Of a stretch of DNA of 64,000 bases, positions 50,918 through 60,092 are shown piece after piece. Below the pieces are notes generated by a model. The model ran no database searches. It had not been told where the DNA came from and worked only from the letters and a program-made list of their open reading frames with translations. The stretch lies in NCBI RefSeq assembly GCF_040227235.1, contig NZ_JBELNZ010000003.1, forward strand, positions 310,001-374,000, read 5' to 3'. Source of the DNA: Parafrigoribacterium_A soli (GTDB taxonomy: Bacteria > Actinomycetota > Actinomycetes > Actinomycetales > Microbacteriaceae). The first letter of the stretch is position 1; every line of letters starts with the position of its first letter. Made by a program: the position numbers and the translations under genes.

Positions 50918-51943
50918 ATGACGATTGGCATCCTCACGAGTGGCGGCGACTGTCCAGGGCTCAACGCGGTCATCCGCGGTGCGGTTCTCAAGGGAACCCA
51001 GATCTATGGGCAGGAGTTCGTGGGCTTCCGCGACGGCTGGCGCGGTGTCGTGGAAGGCGACGTCGTTCCGCTCGTGCGGAAGGACATCCAGGGCATCGGC
51101 AAGCAGGGCGGCACGATCCTCGGCACCTCCCGCACCAACCCCTTCGAGGGCAACGGCGGCGCCGAGAACGTGCAGGCCACAATGGAGCGCCTCGGCGTCG
51201 ACTCGCTCATCGCGATCGGTGGCGAGGGAACGCTTGCCGCCGCGAAGCGGCTGACGGATGCCGGCATCAAGATCGTGGGCGTGCCGAAGACCGTAGACAA
51301 CGACCTCTCGGCCACCGACTACACCTTCGGCTTCGACACCGCCGTGCAGATCGCGACGGATGCCATGGATCGCCTGCGCACCACCGGCGACTCGCACGGC
51401 CGGTGCATGGTCGCCGAAGTGATGGGCCGCCACGTCGGCTGGATCGCCCTGCACTCCGGTATGGCCGCGGGCGCGCACGCCATCCTCATCCCCGAGCACC
51501 GCACGAGCATGGAGCAGATCGCTGAGTGGGTGCAGTCCGTTCGCGACCGCGGCCGCGCGCCACTCGTCGTCGTGGCGGAGGGGTTCAAGCTCGATACGAT
51601 GGATGACGCCCACTCCGAGCGCGGGCTCGACGCCTTCGGACGACCGCGCCTCGGCGGCATCGGCGACCTGCTCGCGCCCGAGATCGAGGCACGCACCGGC
51701 ATCGAGACGCGCGCGACGACGCTCGGCCACATCCAGCGCGGTGGAACGCCGACCGCCTACGACCGCGTGCTCGCGACCCGCTACGGCCTGGCCGCGGTCG
51801 ACGCCGTCATGGACCAGCTGTGGGGCCGCATGGTCTCGCTCAGCGGCACCCACATCACCCACGTCGCCTTCGAAGACGCGCTCGGCACGCTCAACACGGT
51901 GCCGCAGTCCCGCTACGACGAGGCCGCCATCCTCTTCGGCTGA
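50918..51943 (+). CDS. pfkA: 6-phosphofructokinase
   Basis: 341 residues. ILTSGGDCPGLNAVIRG (nucleotide loop), IGGEGTLAAAKRL, the catalytic PKTVDNDLSATDYTFGFDTAV and GRHVGWIA are all present. The Gly after GGE in GGEGT corresponds to the residue that marks ATP-dependent rather than pyrophosphate-dependent enzymes (which have Asp there). The form is the actinobacterial long-motif type also seen in Streptomyces. It phosphorylates fructose-6-phosphate in glycolysis. Monocistronic by spacing. Confidence 0.94.
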   Translation: MTIGILTSGGDCPGLNAVIRGAVLKGTQIYGQEFVGFRDGWRGVVEGDVVPLVRKDIQGIGKQGGTILGTSRTNPFEGNGGAENVQATMERLGVDSLIAIGGEGTLAAAKRLTDAGIKIVGVPKTVDNDLSATDYTFGFDTAVQIATDAMDRLRTTGDSHGRCMVAEVMGRHVGWIALHSGMAAGAHAILIPEHRTSMEQIAEWVQSVRDRGRAPLVVVAEGFKLDTMDDAHSERGLDAFGRPRLGGIGDLLAPEIEARTGIETRATTLGHIQRGGTPTAYDRVLATRYGLAAVDAVMDQLWGRMVSLSGTHITHVAFEDALGTLNTVPQSRYDEAAILFG

Positions 51944-52000
51944 CGCCGCTCGCCCTCCCCGCCCTCCCGTTTGCGTTCACCCTGCGGGTAGCGTGGAAGG

Positions 52001-52993
52001 ATGTTTCGCGCACTGTGGGTGAGCAAGGGTGACGCCGCTGTCACGACCGAGGTGACCGAGCTGACGGATGACGACCTCATGCCCGGCGACGTCACGATCG
52101 ACGTCGAATACTCGAGCCTCAATTACAAGGATGCGCTCGCGATCGCGGGCAGGCCGGGCGTCATCAGGCAGTACCCGCTCGTGCCGGGCATCGACCTGGT
52201 GGGCACTGTGGCGGCATCCGAGGACCCGCGGTGGATCTCGGGCGATCGGGTGATCCTCAACGGCTGGGGCATCGGCGAGACGCATCACGGTGGTCTCGCG
52301 GAGCGGGCACGGGTGAACGGCGACTGGCTCGTGAGGCTTCCGCAGGGCATCGACGCGGCTCGGGCCGCGGGCATCGGCACCGCGGGATACACCGCGATGC
52401 TCGCCGTGCTTGCACTCGAGCGCGCGGGTATCGTCGGGGGCGAGACACCGGGCCGCGACATCCTGGTCACCGGCGCGGCGGGCGGAGTCGGCTCGGTCGC
52501 GATCGCGCTGCTCGCCCGACTCGGCGCCCACGTGGTCGCCTCGACCGGTCGCACCGAGGAAGCCGAGTACCTCCGCCGGCTGGGCGCATCCGAGGTCATC
52601 GATCGGGCGACACTGTCGGAGCCCGGCAAGCCGCTGCAGTCGCAGCACTGGGCCGGGGCGATCGACTCAGTGGGCGGCTCGACGCTCGCGAACGTGCTCG
52701 CGCAGACGTCATACGGCGGCACCGTCGCCAGCTGTGGGCTCGCGCAGAGCGCGGAGTTGCCTACCACGGTCATGCCGTTCATCCTGCGGGCCGTCACGCT
52801 CACCGGTATCAACTCGGTGCTCGCGCCACGGGAGCTGCGCGAGGAGGCCTGGGCGCGGCTCGAGTCCGACCTCGACCAGAGTCTGCTCGACGGCATGACC
52901 TCGACGATCGGGCTCACGGATGCCGCGGCTCGGGCAGAGGACGTGCTCGCCGGCCGGGTGCGCGGCCGTCTCGTCGTCGACGTTCACGGGTAA
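52001..52993 (+). CDS. acuI: Acryloyl-CoA reductase/quinone oxidoreductase, AcuI/YhdH family
   Basis: 330 residues of the zinc-free medium-chain dehydrogenase family. YSSLNYKDALAIAG, PLVPGIDLVGTV, GWGIGETHHGGLAE and the NADP-binding VTGAAGGVGSVAIALLARLG match the AcuI/YhdH group, which reduces acryloyl-CoA with NADPH. A GGAAGG directly abuts the ATG at 52001, an unusually short ribosome-site spacing. Alone between pfkA (57-base gap) and a convergent monooxygenase gene. Physiological substrate not certain. Confidence 0.85.
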   Translation: MFRALWVSKGDAAVTTEVTELTDDDLMPGDVTIDVEYSSLNYKDALAIAGRPGVIRQYPLVPGIDLVGTVAASEDPRWISGDRVILNGWGIGETHHGGLAERARVNGDWLVRLPQGIDAARAAGIGTAGYTAMLAVLALERAGIVGGETPGRDILVTGAAGGVGSVAIALLARLGAHVVASTGRTEEAEYLRRLGASEVIDRATLSEPGKPLQSQHWAGAIDSVGGSTLANVLAQTSYGGTVASCGLAQSAELPTTVMPFILRAVTLTGINSVLAPRELREEAWARLESDLDQSLLDGMTSTIGLTDAAARAEDVLAGRVRGRLVVDVHG

Positions 52994-53099
52994 CTCGGTC
53001 AGCTGCGGCCGATGATGCGCCCGTGCGTCAACGATGCGCGCGTTACAGCGGCCGCATCGATAACAAGGCCCAGCATTGTCGCGAAGGTGAGGCGGGCCG

Positions 53100-54341
53100 T
53101 CAGTGCGCCGAGAGCCGCTGCAGCTCGCGCGACACGCGTTCCGGCCGGAATCCCCGCCCGACCAGCCGAGCGGCGAGGCGCTGCACGATCGGAAGCGCGA
53201 TCTTCAGCAGCAGTCGCGTGCGCCGAGGAAGCGGAGTGGGAAGCGCGACCCCGGAGCCCGGGCGCGCAATGGTCTTGTGCAGGAGCAACTGGATCGGCTG
53301 AATTCGCTTCACCGGCCACAGCCTGCGGCGCTGCACTCGCGCGAGTTCCCGCTCCGACACCCTGCCCCCCAGCAGCGGCACCGTCAGGTAGTTGGCGGCG
53401 GCCACGGCATCCTGAATCGCGTAGTTGACCCCGACGCCGAACGCCGGCGACATCGCGTGCGCCGCGTCGCCGATGCAGAGGAAGCTCGGCTGATACCAGC
53501 GGTCGAGTCGATTGACCTGCACCGACAGGAGCTTCACCTGATCCCAGTCGGCGATGGTCGGCACCACCGGCTCGAGGAACGCGGCAGTGTCGACGAGGCG
53601 CTGGCGGAACGCATCCAACCCGCCCTGTCGAATCTCATCGAAGCCGCCCTTGGGGATGATGAGCCCGGCCTGAAAATGGTCACCGCGCGGAATGGTGATC
53701 ACCATCGAGTGCCGATCGATGTAGCCGAGCGTGGCCGGTGGGGAGTTCTGCGGCTTCGGCAGCGTGAACCAGAGCACGTCGATCCCCACGCCGAAATCTT
53801 CGGCGACGAGACCGGATGCCTCCCGCACCACGGAGGAGCGGCCGTCGGCGGCGACGGTGAGGTCGGCGCGAATCTCGAGCGGGCCGTCGACATCCGTTGC
53901 GGTGACCCCCACGATTCTTTCGCCCTCGCGCAGCAGTCCGGTGACCTCGGTACTCATCAGCAGCGTGAAGTTCGGGTGCTTCGCCGCCTCCGTCGAAATG
54001 AAGTAGAGGAAGTCCCACTGCGGCATGAGCGCGAGGAAGCGGGTGCCCTTGTGCAGCCGGCTGAAGTCGACGGGGCGGATGCGGTTGCCGCTGACCACGA
54101 TGTCGAGCGTTTCGATATCGTCGTGCGGCAGTTCGAGAAAGCGCTCCTTGAGCCCGAGCTGGTCGAGCAGATCGATGGTCGAGGGGTGGATGGTGTCGCC
54201 GCGGAAATCACGCAGGAAGTCGGCGTGCTTCTCCAGCACCACGACCTTGACGCCTGCGCGCGCGAGCAGAAATCCGAGCATGAGGCCGGCCGGGCCGCCA
54301 CCCGCGATGCAGCACTGGGCCCTCAGCATTCTGGCGGTCAT
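53100..54341 (-). CDS. FAD-dependent aromatic-type monooxygenase (group A)
   Basis: 413 residues. FAD motifs in order: GGGPAGLMLGFLLARAG (GxGxxG) at residues 14-30, ADLTVAADGRSSVVRE (DG motif), and FLCIGDAAHAMSPAFGVGVNYAIQDA (GD motif, about 280-305, broken here). The arrangement is UbiH/PHBH-like. A basic C-terminal tail follows. No ferredoxin or cytochrome partner is adjacent. It hydroxylates an unknown small molecule; the lack of a biosynthetic cluster argues against a secondary-metabolite role. Confidence 0.86.
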   Translation of the reverse strand: MTARMLRAQCCIAGGGPAGLMLGFLLARAGVKVVVLEKHADFLRDFRGDTIHPSTIDLLDQLGLKERFLELPHDDIETLDIVVSGNRIRPVDFSRLHKGTRFLALMPQWDFLYFISTEAAKHPNFTLLMSTEVTGLLREGERIVGVTATDVDGPLEIRADLTVAADGRSSVVREASGLVAEDFGVGIDVLWFTLPKPQNSPPATLGYIDRHSMVITIPRGDHFQAGLIIPKGGFDEIRQGGLDAFRQRLVDTAAFLEPVVPTIADWDQVKLLSVQVNRLDRWYQPSFLCIGDAAHAMSPAFGVGVNYAIQDAVAAANYLTVPLLGGRVSERELARVQRRRLWPVKRIQPIQLLLHKTIARPGSGVALPTPLPRRTRLLLKIALPIVQRLAARLVGRGFRPERVSRELQRLSAH

Positions 54342-54390
54342 CCGCTAAGCCTCTCGTCCGCCTCCGCGATTGCATGCAACACTACCGAGC

Positions 54391-54792
54391 ATGCACTCTG
54401 TCCTGCTCGTGATCGGATCGATCGTTATCTTTCTCGCCGCGGCGTTCCACGTCTACGTCTTCTTTCTCGAGAGCGTGACCTGGCGCACGCCGAAGACGTG
54501 GAAGGCCTTCGGTCTGCCGAGCCAGGAGCACGCCGACATCATCCGCCCGATGGCCTTCAATCAGGGCTTCTACAACCTGTTCCTCGCGCTCGGTGCGCTC
54601 GTCGGGCTGGCGCTCCTCGGCGTATCGACCACCGTTGCGGTGACGCTCATGATGTTCGCGGCGCTCAGCATGGTGGGCGCCGGCATCGTGCTGTTCTTCA
54701 GCCTGCCGACCTCGCGACGGGCGGCGCTGCTACAGGCGGGGCCGCCGCTCGTGGGAACGCTGTTCTTGCTGTTCGCGGTCGTATCGCGCTGA
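54391..54792 (+). CDS. DUF1304 family membrane protein
   Basis: 133 residues from ATG 54391; ATG 54370 is an in-frame alternative. Four hydrophobic spans: about 3-22, 62-80, 83-103 and 112-130. AAFHVYVFFLESVTW and NQGFYNLFLALGAL are the conserved DUF1304 blocks. Function unknown. It is divergent from the monooxygenase gene (49-base gap) and convergent with hemL, only 3 bases apart. Confidence 0.85.
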   Translation: MHSVLLVIGSIVIFLAAAFHVYVFFLESVTWRTPKTWKAFGLPSQEHADIIRPMAFNQGFYNLFLALGALVGLALLGVSTTVAVTLMMFAALSMVGAGIVLFFSLPTSRRAALLQAGPPLVGTLFLLFAVVSR

Positions 54793-54795
54793 GCT

Positions 54796-56148
54796 TCACG
54801 CAGCCGGATGCGCGGCGGCGGCCGCACGAGCGGCAGCGGGCGCGGCATCCAGGATGCGGGAGACAGCCGCGTCGTCATGCGCGGCCGAGACGAACCAGGC
54901 CTCGAAGACCGAGGGCGGCAGGTTGACTCCGGCATCGAGCATCGCGTGGAAGAACGGCGGGTAGCGGAAGGTCTGCTGCGCCTTCGCATCCACGTAGTTG
55001 CGCAGCGGCACAGGCGAGAAAGCGAAGGAGAAGAGGTTGCCCGCGCGCTGCACGCTGTGCTCCACGCCCTCAGCGGCGAGCGCGGCGGAGACCCCCTCGG
55101 CCAGCCGGTCGGCGGTGGCGTTCAGTCGCTCGTACACGGCAGCATCCGCCGCGCGAAGCGTCGCGATGCCGGCCGCAACGGCGACGGGATTGCCACTGAG
55201 CGTGCCCGCCTGGTAGACCGGGCCGAGCGGGGCGAGCAGGTCCATGATGTCCGCGCGACCACCGAGCGCTGCGAGCGGCATTCCGCCGCCGATGACCTTG
55301 CCGAAGGTGTAAAGGTCCGGCTGCCAGCCGGCGCCGTCGGGCACGACCCGAGAGGCTTCGAGGCCCCACCAACCCGCACTGCCCACACGGAATCCGGTGA
55401 GCACCTCGTCGAGGATGAGCAGCGCGCCATTCTCGCGGGTGATGCGCGAGAGCGCGCGGTTGAAGCCGCGGGCGGGCGGCACGACCCCCATGTTCGCGGA
55501 TGCCGCCTCCACGATCACCGCAGCGATGCGGTCGCCGTGCTGCGCGAACGTCTCGCGCACCGCGTCGAGGTCGTTGTAGGGCAGCACGAGGGTCTGCGCC
55601 GCGGTCGCCGCCGTGACTCCGGCCGAACCGGGCATCGCGAGCGTCGCGACGCCAGACCCGGACTCCGCAAGGAGCGCGTCGGAGTGGCCGTGGTAGTGGC
55701 CGGCGAACTTCACCAGGAGGTCGCGGCCGGTCGCGCCGCGGGCCAGGCGGATCGCGGTCATGGTGGCCTCGGTGCCGGTGGAGACGAGGCGAAGCTTCTC
55801 GACGCCGCGCTGCTCGGAGCCGTCTTGCTGCGTGACGGAGATCCGCTCCCGGATGAGCTCGGCGAGCTCGGTCTCGCCCGGGGTCGAGGCTCCGAACGAG
55901 AGCCCGCGCGCGGCCGCGTCCTGCACGGCCTTCACGACGTCCGGATGCGCGTGACCGAGAATCGCGGGGCCCCAGGAACTGACGAGGTCCACGTAGTCGC
56001 GGCCCTCGGCATCCGTCACGTAGGCGCCGCTCGCCGACACGAGGAACCGCGGCGTGCCACCGACCGAGCCGTAGGCGCGCACGGGCGAGTTCACCCCGCC
56101 GGGGATGGAGAGCTTGGCCCTCGTGAAGAAGGTCTCGTTCGCGCCCAT
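54796..56148 (-). CDS. hemL: Glutamate-1-semialdehyde 2,1-aminomutase
   Basis: 450 residues from ATG 56148, which overlaps the hemB stop by one base (TGATG). Fold-type I PLP enzyme: PGGVNSPVRAYGSVGG, SWGPAILGHAHPDV, ILDEVLTGFRVG and the Schiff-base Lys284 in LYTFGKVIGGGMP. It makes 5-aminolevulinate by the C5 route, which implies a glutamyl-tRNA reductase (hemA) outside this window. The C-terminus is Ala-rich (AAPAAARAAAAAHPAA). It is the last gene of the hemQ-hemL operon. Confidence 0.95.
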   Translation of the reverse strand: MGANETFFTRAKLSIPGGVNSPVRAYGSVGGTPRFLVSASGAYVTDAEGRDYVDLVSSWGPAILGHAHPDVVKAVQDAAARGLSFGASTPGETELAELIRERISVTQQDGSEQRGVEKLRLVSTGTEATMTAIRLARGATGRDLLVKFAGHYHGHSDALLAESGSGVATLAMPGSAGVTAATAAQTLVLPYNDLDAVRETFAQHGDRIAAVIVEAASANMGVVPPARGFNRALSRITRENGALLILDEVLTGFRVGSAGWWGLEASRVVPDGAGWQPDLYTFGKVIGGGMPLAALGGRADIMDLLAPLGPVYQAGTLSGNPVAVAAGIATLRAADAAVYERLNATADRLAEGVSAALAAEGVEHSVQRAGNLFSFAFSPVPLRNYVDAKAQQTFRYPPFFHAMLDAGVNLPPSVFEAWFVSAAHDDAAVSRILDAAPAAARAAAAAHPAA

Positions 56149-57155
56149 CAGCGCAGCCACCCGGCCAGCTCGGTGGCCCAGTAGGTGAGCACGGCGTCGG
56201 CACCGGCACGACGGATGCCGACCACGGATTCCTCGATCGCCCTGCGGCGGTCGATCCATCCGTTCGCCGCGGCGGCCTCGATCATTGCGTACTCCCCGGA
56301 CACCTGGTACGCCCACACCGGCACCGCGCTCGTTGCGGCGGCGTCAGCGAGCACGTCGAGATAGCTCATCGCGGGCTTCACCATCACGATGTCGGCGCCC
56401 TCCTCGACGTCGAGCAACACCTCGCGCAGTCCCTCGCGCCGATTGCCCGGGTCGAGCTGGTACGTGCGGCGATCTCCGACGAGCGAGGAATCGACGGCCT
56501 CGCGGAACGGCCCGTAGAAGGCGGAGGCGTACTTCGCCGCGTAACCGAGTATGGCGGTGTCGGCGAATCCGCCGTCATCGAGGGCCTCGCGCACGGCGCG
56601 CACCTGGCCGTCCATCATGCCGCTGAGTCCGAGAACCTGGGATCCAGCGCTCGCCTGGGCAATGGCCATGTCGCGGTAGCGCAGCAGCGTGGCGTCGTTG
56701 TCGACGACCACGTTCCCTGAGCCTGTCGAAGGGACCGCGAGCACTCCGCAGTGCCCATGGTCGGTGAACTCGTCAAGGCAGAGGTCGGTCTGCACGACGA
56801 GCGCGTCCCCGGCCTCGGCGACTACGGCGCGCGTCGCGACGTTCAGGATGCCGTTTTCGTCGGTGGCGCCCGAGCCGATCGCGTCCTTGGTCTCGGGAAT
56901 GCCGAACAGCATCACGCCGCCGACGCCCGCAGCCGCAGCCTCCGACACCGCGCGACGCAGGCTGTCGAGGGAGTGCTGCTGCACGCCGGGCATCGAGCCG
57001 ATCGCGGCAGGCTCGCTCGCGCCCTCCCGCACGAACAGCGGCAGGATCAATTCGGCCGGATGAACGCGGGTCTCCGACACCAGCCGCCGCATCGCCGCGG
57101 TGCTGCGCAGCCGACGCGGGCGGATGCCGTTGGTCCAGTCGCGAGGATCGGCCAT
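56148..57155 (-). CDS. hemB: Porphobilinogen synthase (5-aminolevulinate dehydratase)
   Basis: 335 residues from ATG 57155 (TGATG overlap with hemD). GYAAKYASAFYGPFREA and the Schiff-base Lys260 in VMVKPAMSY are the catalytic lysine regions. The metal segment DLCLDEFTDHGHCG has Asp in place of the Cys of zinc enzymes, as in Mg-type synthases. A peptide VPSTGSGNV follows, encoded by one arm of repeat family A; typical actinobacterial enzymes have only a short loop before VDNDAT. SGMMDGQV is conserved. It condenses two 5-aminolevulinates to porphobilinogen. Confidence 0.95.
   Translation of the reverse strand: MADPRDWTNGIRPRRLRSTAAMRRLVSETRVHPAELILPLFVREGASEPAAIGSMPGVQQHSLDSLRRAVSEAAAAGVGGVMLFGIPETKDAIGSGATDENGILNVATRAVVAEAGDALVVQTDLCLDEFTDHGHCGVLAVPSTGSGNVVVDNDATLLRYRDMAIAQASAGSQVLGLSGMMDGQVRAVREALDDGGFADTAILGYAAKYASAFYGPFREAVDSSLVGDRRTYQLDPGNRREGLREVLLDVEEGADIVMVKPAMSYLDVLADAAATSAVPVWAYQVSGEYAMIEAAAANGWIDRRRAIEESVVGIRRAGADAVLTYWATELAGWLR
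56717..56731. repeat. Palindromic repeat family A, single arm inside hemB
   Basis: CTGAGCCTGTCGAAG on the plus strand is read on the hemB strand as Pro-Ser-Thr-Gly-Ser-Gly-Asn, the same reading frame as the copy in rhaD. It lies just after the metal-binding DHGHCG segment. Confidence 0.75.
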
Positions 57156-57937
57156 CAGGCGTCGCTTCCGCTTGCGTGCGCACTCGTGACATGGTCGACG
57201 AGGCCTTCGACGAGCGAGGCAACGGAGCGATCTTCGGCGATAACGTCGACCCTGAGCCCCGCCGCTCGGGCGTCGAAGGCGGTGCGCGGACCAATGCAGG
57301 CGACGACCGTGCCCTCGGGCAGCGGCGCGAGCTGCGCCTCCACCTGGCGGGCGACGCTGCCGGAGGTGACGAGCACCGCGCCGATCCGCCCGGAGGCGAC
57401 ATCCGCGGCAACCTGCTCCGAAACGGATACGCCGACCGTGCGGTAGGCGGCCACGAATTCGACCTCCAAGCCGAGCTTTGCGAGGCCAGCCACGAGCACG
57501 GGCTCCGCGATGTCGGACTGCGGGATGAGCACGGTGCCGACGATCTCGGACTGCGGCCACTCCTTGACGAGCCCACGCGCCGAATTATCGTCCGGTACGA
57601 AATCCACCCGATAGCCAGCGAGGATGAGAGCCGCGCTCGTGGTCTCACCGACGGCCGCGATCCGCGTATTCTCGGGGATCGTGACCTGTTGGCTCATGAG
57701 AACGTCGACGGTCGTGGCGCTCGTGATGACGAGCCAGTCGAAGCTGCCGCGCTCGAGTCGCTTGAGCGCGTGCTCGAGCGTCGCGTGGTCGGGCGTGCTC
57801 GCGAAGTTGATCATCGGTGCAATCACCGGAACCGCGCCGTGCGAGCGCAGCGTCGCGGCAACCCCGTCGCCCCACTTGCCGCCGCGCGGAACGAGCACCC
57901 GCCAGCCGGCGAGCGGCTTGGCGGAGCGGGGCGTCAT
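57155..57937 (-). CDS. hemD: Uroporphyrinogen-III synthase
   Basis: 260 residues. Poorly conserved family, but the two-lobed pattern is clear: WRVLVPRGGKWGDGVAATL, FDWLVITSATTVDVL, IAAVGETTSAAL, GTVLIPQSDIAEPVL, AVLVTSGSVARQV and VACIGPRTAFDAR. It inverts ring D and closes hydroxymethylbilane to uroporphyrinogen III. It is locked in by overlaps: ATGA with hemC upstream and TGATG with hemB downstream. Confidence 0.9.
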   Translation of the reverse strand: MTPRSAKPLAGWRVLVPRGGKWGDGVAATLRSHGAVPVIAPMINFASTPDHATLEHALKRLERGSFDWLVITSATTVDVLMSQQVTIPENTRIAAVGETTSAALILAGYRVDFVPDDNSARGLVKEWPQSEIVGTVLIPQSDIAEPVLVAGLAKLGLEVEFVAAYRTVGVSVSEQVAADVASGRIGAVLVTSGSVARQVEAQLAPLPEGTVVACIGPRTAFDARAAGLRVDVIAEDRSVASLVEGLVDHVTSAHASGSDA

Positions 57938-58881
57938 GCTGTGCCGCCGAAAGTCGTGAGTTCGGCTGCGCCGTTCTTCAGCAGTTCATCGGCCACGCGA
58001 GCACCCAGCTCTGCGGGCAGCGCGGCTCGTTCTGCCGCGGTTCCCTCGACCACGAGCGCGTGCGAGCTGGTCAGCGAGCGTTGCCCGTCGTCGGCGTAGA
58101 CGGTGGCGGAGAGGAACAGCATCTCGCCGTCGAGAACAGCGGATGCGCCTACCGGAGCGGAGCATCCGGCCTGCAGGCTCGCGAGCACGGCGCGCTCCGC
58201 GAGCGCGGCCATACGGCTCGGACCGTGATCGATGGCGCGCAGCACGGAACCGAGCTCGGCGGAGTGCTCGGCGAGCGTCTCGATTGCGAGAGCGCCCTGT
58301 GCGGGCGCGGTGGGCCAGCGCGACAGTTCGAATAGTTCTGAAGCGGCGTCGATCCGGCCGAGCCTGCCGAGACCGGCGGCGGCAAGCACCACGGCGTCGA
58401 GGTCGCCCTCGGCGACGCGGCCGAGCCGGGTGTCGACGTTGCCTCGGATGTCGACGACCTCGACGTCGGGCCGGGCGAGCCGCAACTGGGCCGAACGGCG
58501 CGGGGCGCCCGTGCCGATGCGCGAGCCCGCGGGCAGCGCTTCGAGGGACATGAGATCGCGACCGCAGAAGGCGTCGCGCGCATCCGCTCGCTTGGGCACG
58601 GCGGCGACGGTGAGGCCGGGGTAGTCAGCGGTCGGCAGGTCTTTGAACGAGTGCACGAGGAGGTCACAGTCGCCGGCGAGGAGGGCCTCGCGCAGCGCGC
58701 TCGCGAACACACCCGTGCCGCCGAGGGACGCGAGCGACTCGGTTGAGTGGTCGCCGTGCGTGGCGATCGGAACGAGCTCGACCTCGAGTCCGGATGCCTT
58801 GGCCACCCTGTCCGCAATGAGACCCGTCTGCGCCATCGCGAGAGCGCTGCCGCGGGTGCCGATGCGGATCGCGGCGCTCAC
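57934..58881 (-). CDS. hemC: Hydroxymethylbilane synthase (porphobilinogen deaminase)
   Basis: 315 residues from GTG 58881, overlapping the hemH stop (GTGA). IRIGTRGSALAMAQ at the N-terminus, VHSFKDLPT, RIGTGAPRRSAQL and the dipyrromethane-cofactor Cys in SLQAGCSAPVGA are present. It polymerises four porphobilinogens. The C-terminal domain ends in LGARVADELLKNGAAEL. An upstream in-frame ATG at 58947 lies within hemH and is not needed. Confidence 0.95.
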   Translation of the reverse strand: MSAAIRIGTRGSALAMAQTGLIADRVAKASGLEVELVPIATHGDHSTESLASLGGTGVFASALREALLAGDCDLLVHSFKDLPTADYPGLTVAAVPKRADARDAFCGRDLMSLEALPAGSRIGTGAPRRSAQLRLARPDVEVVDIRGNVDTRLGRVAEGDLDAVVLAAAGLGRLGRIDAASELFELSRWPTAPAQGALAIETLAEHSAELGSVLRAIDHGPSRMAALAERAVLASLQAGCSAPVGASAVLDGEMLFLSATVYADDGQRSLTSSHALVVEGTAAERAALPAELGARVADELLKNGAAELTTFGGTA

Positions 58882-60092
58882 GGTGCCACTCCGGCGAGCG
58901 CGGGCTTGAATCCGAGGCGCACGTTCTCGCAGCAGCCGGGGCGGCACACGTCGTACCAGGGGCCGAACTCGGTCATCGCCGGGCGGTCGGCCACGGGTAC
59001 GCCGTCACGGCGTTCGAGCACGAGATCGACGAGCCCCGAAACGTAGGCGGCGTGGGTGCCGGGAGTGGGAACCCGCAGGGCCAGGATGCCGAGCTCGGCC
59101 GCGGTCTCCATGGCCTCGGTGTCGAGGTCCCACTTGACTTCCATGTGGTCGGAGACGAAGCCGAGTGGCACGATGACGACGACCTTGATCCCCTTCGCCG
59201 CGAGGTCGCGCATCGCGTCGTTGACATCGGGAGCGAGCCACGGGCTCGTCGGCGGGCCGGACCGGCTCTGGTAGACGAGGTCCCATCCGATCTCACCGAA
59301 ACCAGCGGCGCCGGCAGCCATCACGACCTCCGCAACCGCGAGATGCTGCGCGGCGTACGCGCCGCCCTCGCCGAAGTCGCGGTCGCGCGGACCACTGCGT
59401 TCGGCATCCGGAGTGGGGATGCTGTGGGTGGAGAACAGCACGTGCGTCTCGTGCGGCGCGATGCCCTGGTCCGCCACCTCTGTCAGCGCCCGCTGCACGC
59501 CCTCGATGAACGGGGTGACGAAACCGGGGTGGTCGAAGAACTGGCGCACCTTGTCGATCTGAATGACGCCCGCGAGGCCGGTGTCTGCGAGCGCCTGCGC
59601 GTAGTCTTCGCGGTACTGGCGGCAACTGGAGTACGAGCTGTAGGCACTCGTGCCGATCGCGATCAGCCGCGTGAACCCGCGCTCGTTCGCCTCGGTGAGC
59701 GCGTCACTGAGATACGGATGCCAGTTGCGGTTTCCCCACAGCACCGGCAGCTCGATGCCGCGGTGCGCGAGTTCCGCCTCGAGCGCTGCCTTGAGCTCGC
59801 GATTCTGGTCGTTGATGGGGCTGATTCCACCGAACGCCCGGTAGTGGTGGGCCACCTCTTCGAGTCGCTCCTCGGGGATGCCGCGCCCGCGCGTGACGTT
59901 GCGCAGAAAGGGGATGACATCGTCCTGACCCTCTGGACCGCCGAAGGAGGCGAGCAGGATCGCGTCGTACGCGGTCGGCTCCGTCACGTGCTCCGGACCG
60001 GATGCCGCGGCAGCGGTCGCCCCCGGGACGACGATGTCGAGACGGTCGCCGGCGTTCGCTACTCCACCAGCGGCGAGCGGCGAATCGGTCAC
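58878..60092 (-). CDS. hemH: Coproporphyrin III ferrochelatase
   Basis: 404 residues from GTG 60092, overlapping the hemQ stop (GTGA). LLASFGGPEGQDDVIPFLRNV, the proximal HYRAFGGISPIN, YSSYSSCRQYRED, FSTHSIP and VPLGFVSDHMEVKWDLD (metal-site His and Glu region) are clear. The C-terminal CRPGCCEN, with SSCR, forms the Cys set of actinobacterial [2Fe-2S] ferrochelatases. With hemQ present it should insert iron into coproporphyrin III (CpfC). The first ~40 residues are an Ala/Gly-rich extension. Confidence 0.93.
   Translation of the reverse strand: MTDSPLAAGGVANAGDRLDIVVPGATAAAASGPEHVTEPTAYDAILLASFGGPEGQDDVIPFLRNVTRGRGIPEERLEEVAHHYRAFGGISPINDQNRELKAALEAELAHRGIELPVLWGNRNWHPYLSDALTEANERGFTRLIAIGTSAYSSYSSCRQYREDYAQALADTGLAGVIQIDKVRQFFDHPGFVTPFIEGVQRALTEVADQGIAPHETHVLFSTHSIPTPDAERSGPRDRDFGEGGAYAAQHLAVAEVVMAAGAAGFGEIGWDLVYQSRSGPPTSPWLAPDVNDAMRDLAAKGIKVVVIVPLGFVSDHMEVKWDLDTEAMETAAELGILALRVPTPGTHAAYVSGLVDLVLERRDGVPVADRPAMTEFGPWYDVCRPGCCENVRLGFKPALAGVAP

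Noticed and set aside
53103..54926. 607-codon plus-strand frame opposite the monooxygenase and running over the DUF1304 gene
   Set aside because: Low-complexity Arg/His-rich translation, covers two real genes on both strands.
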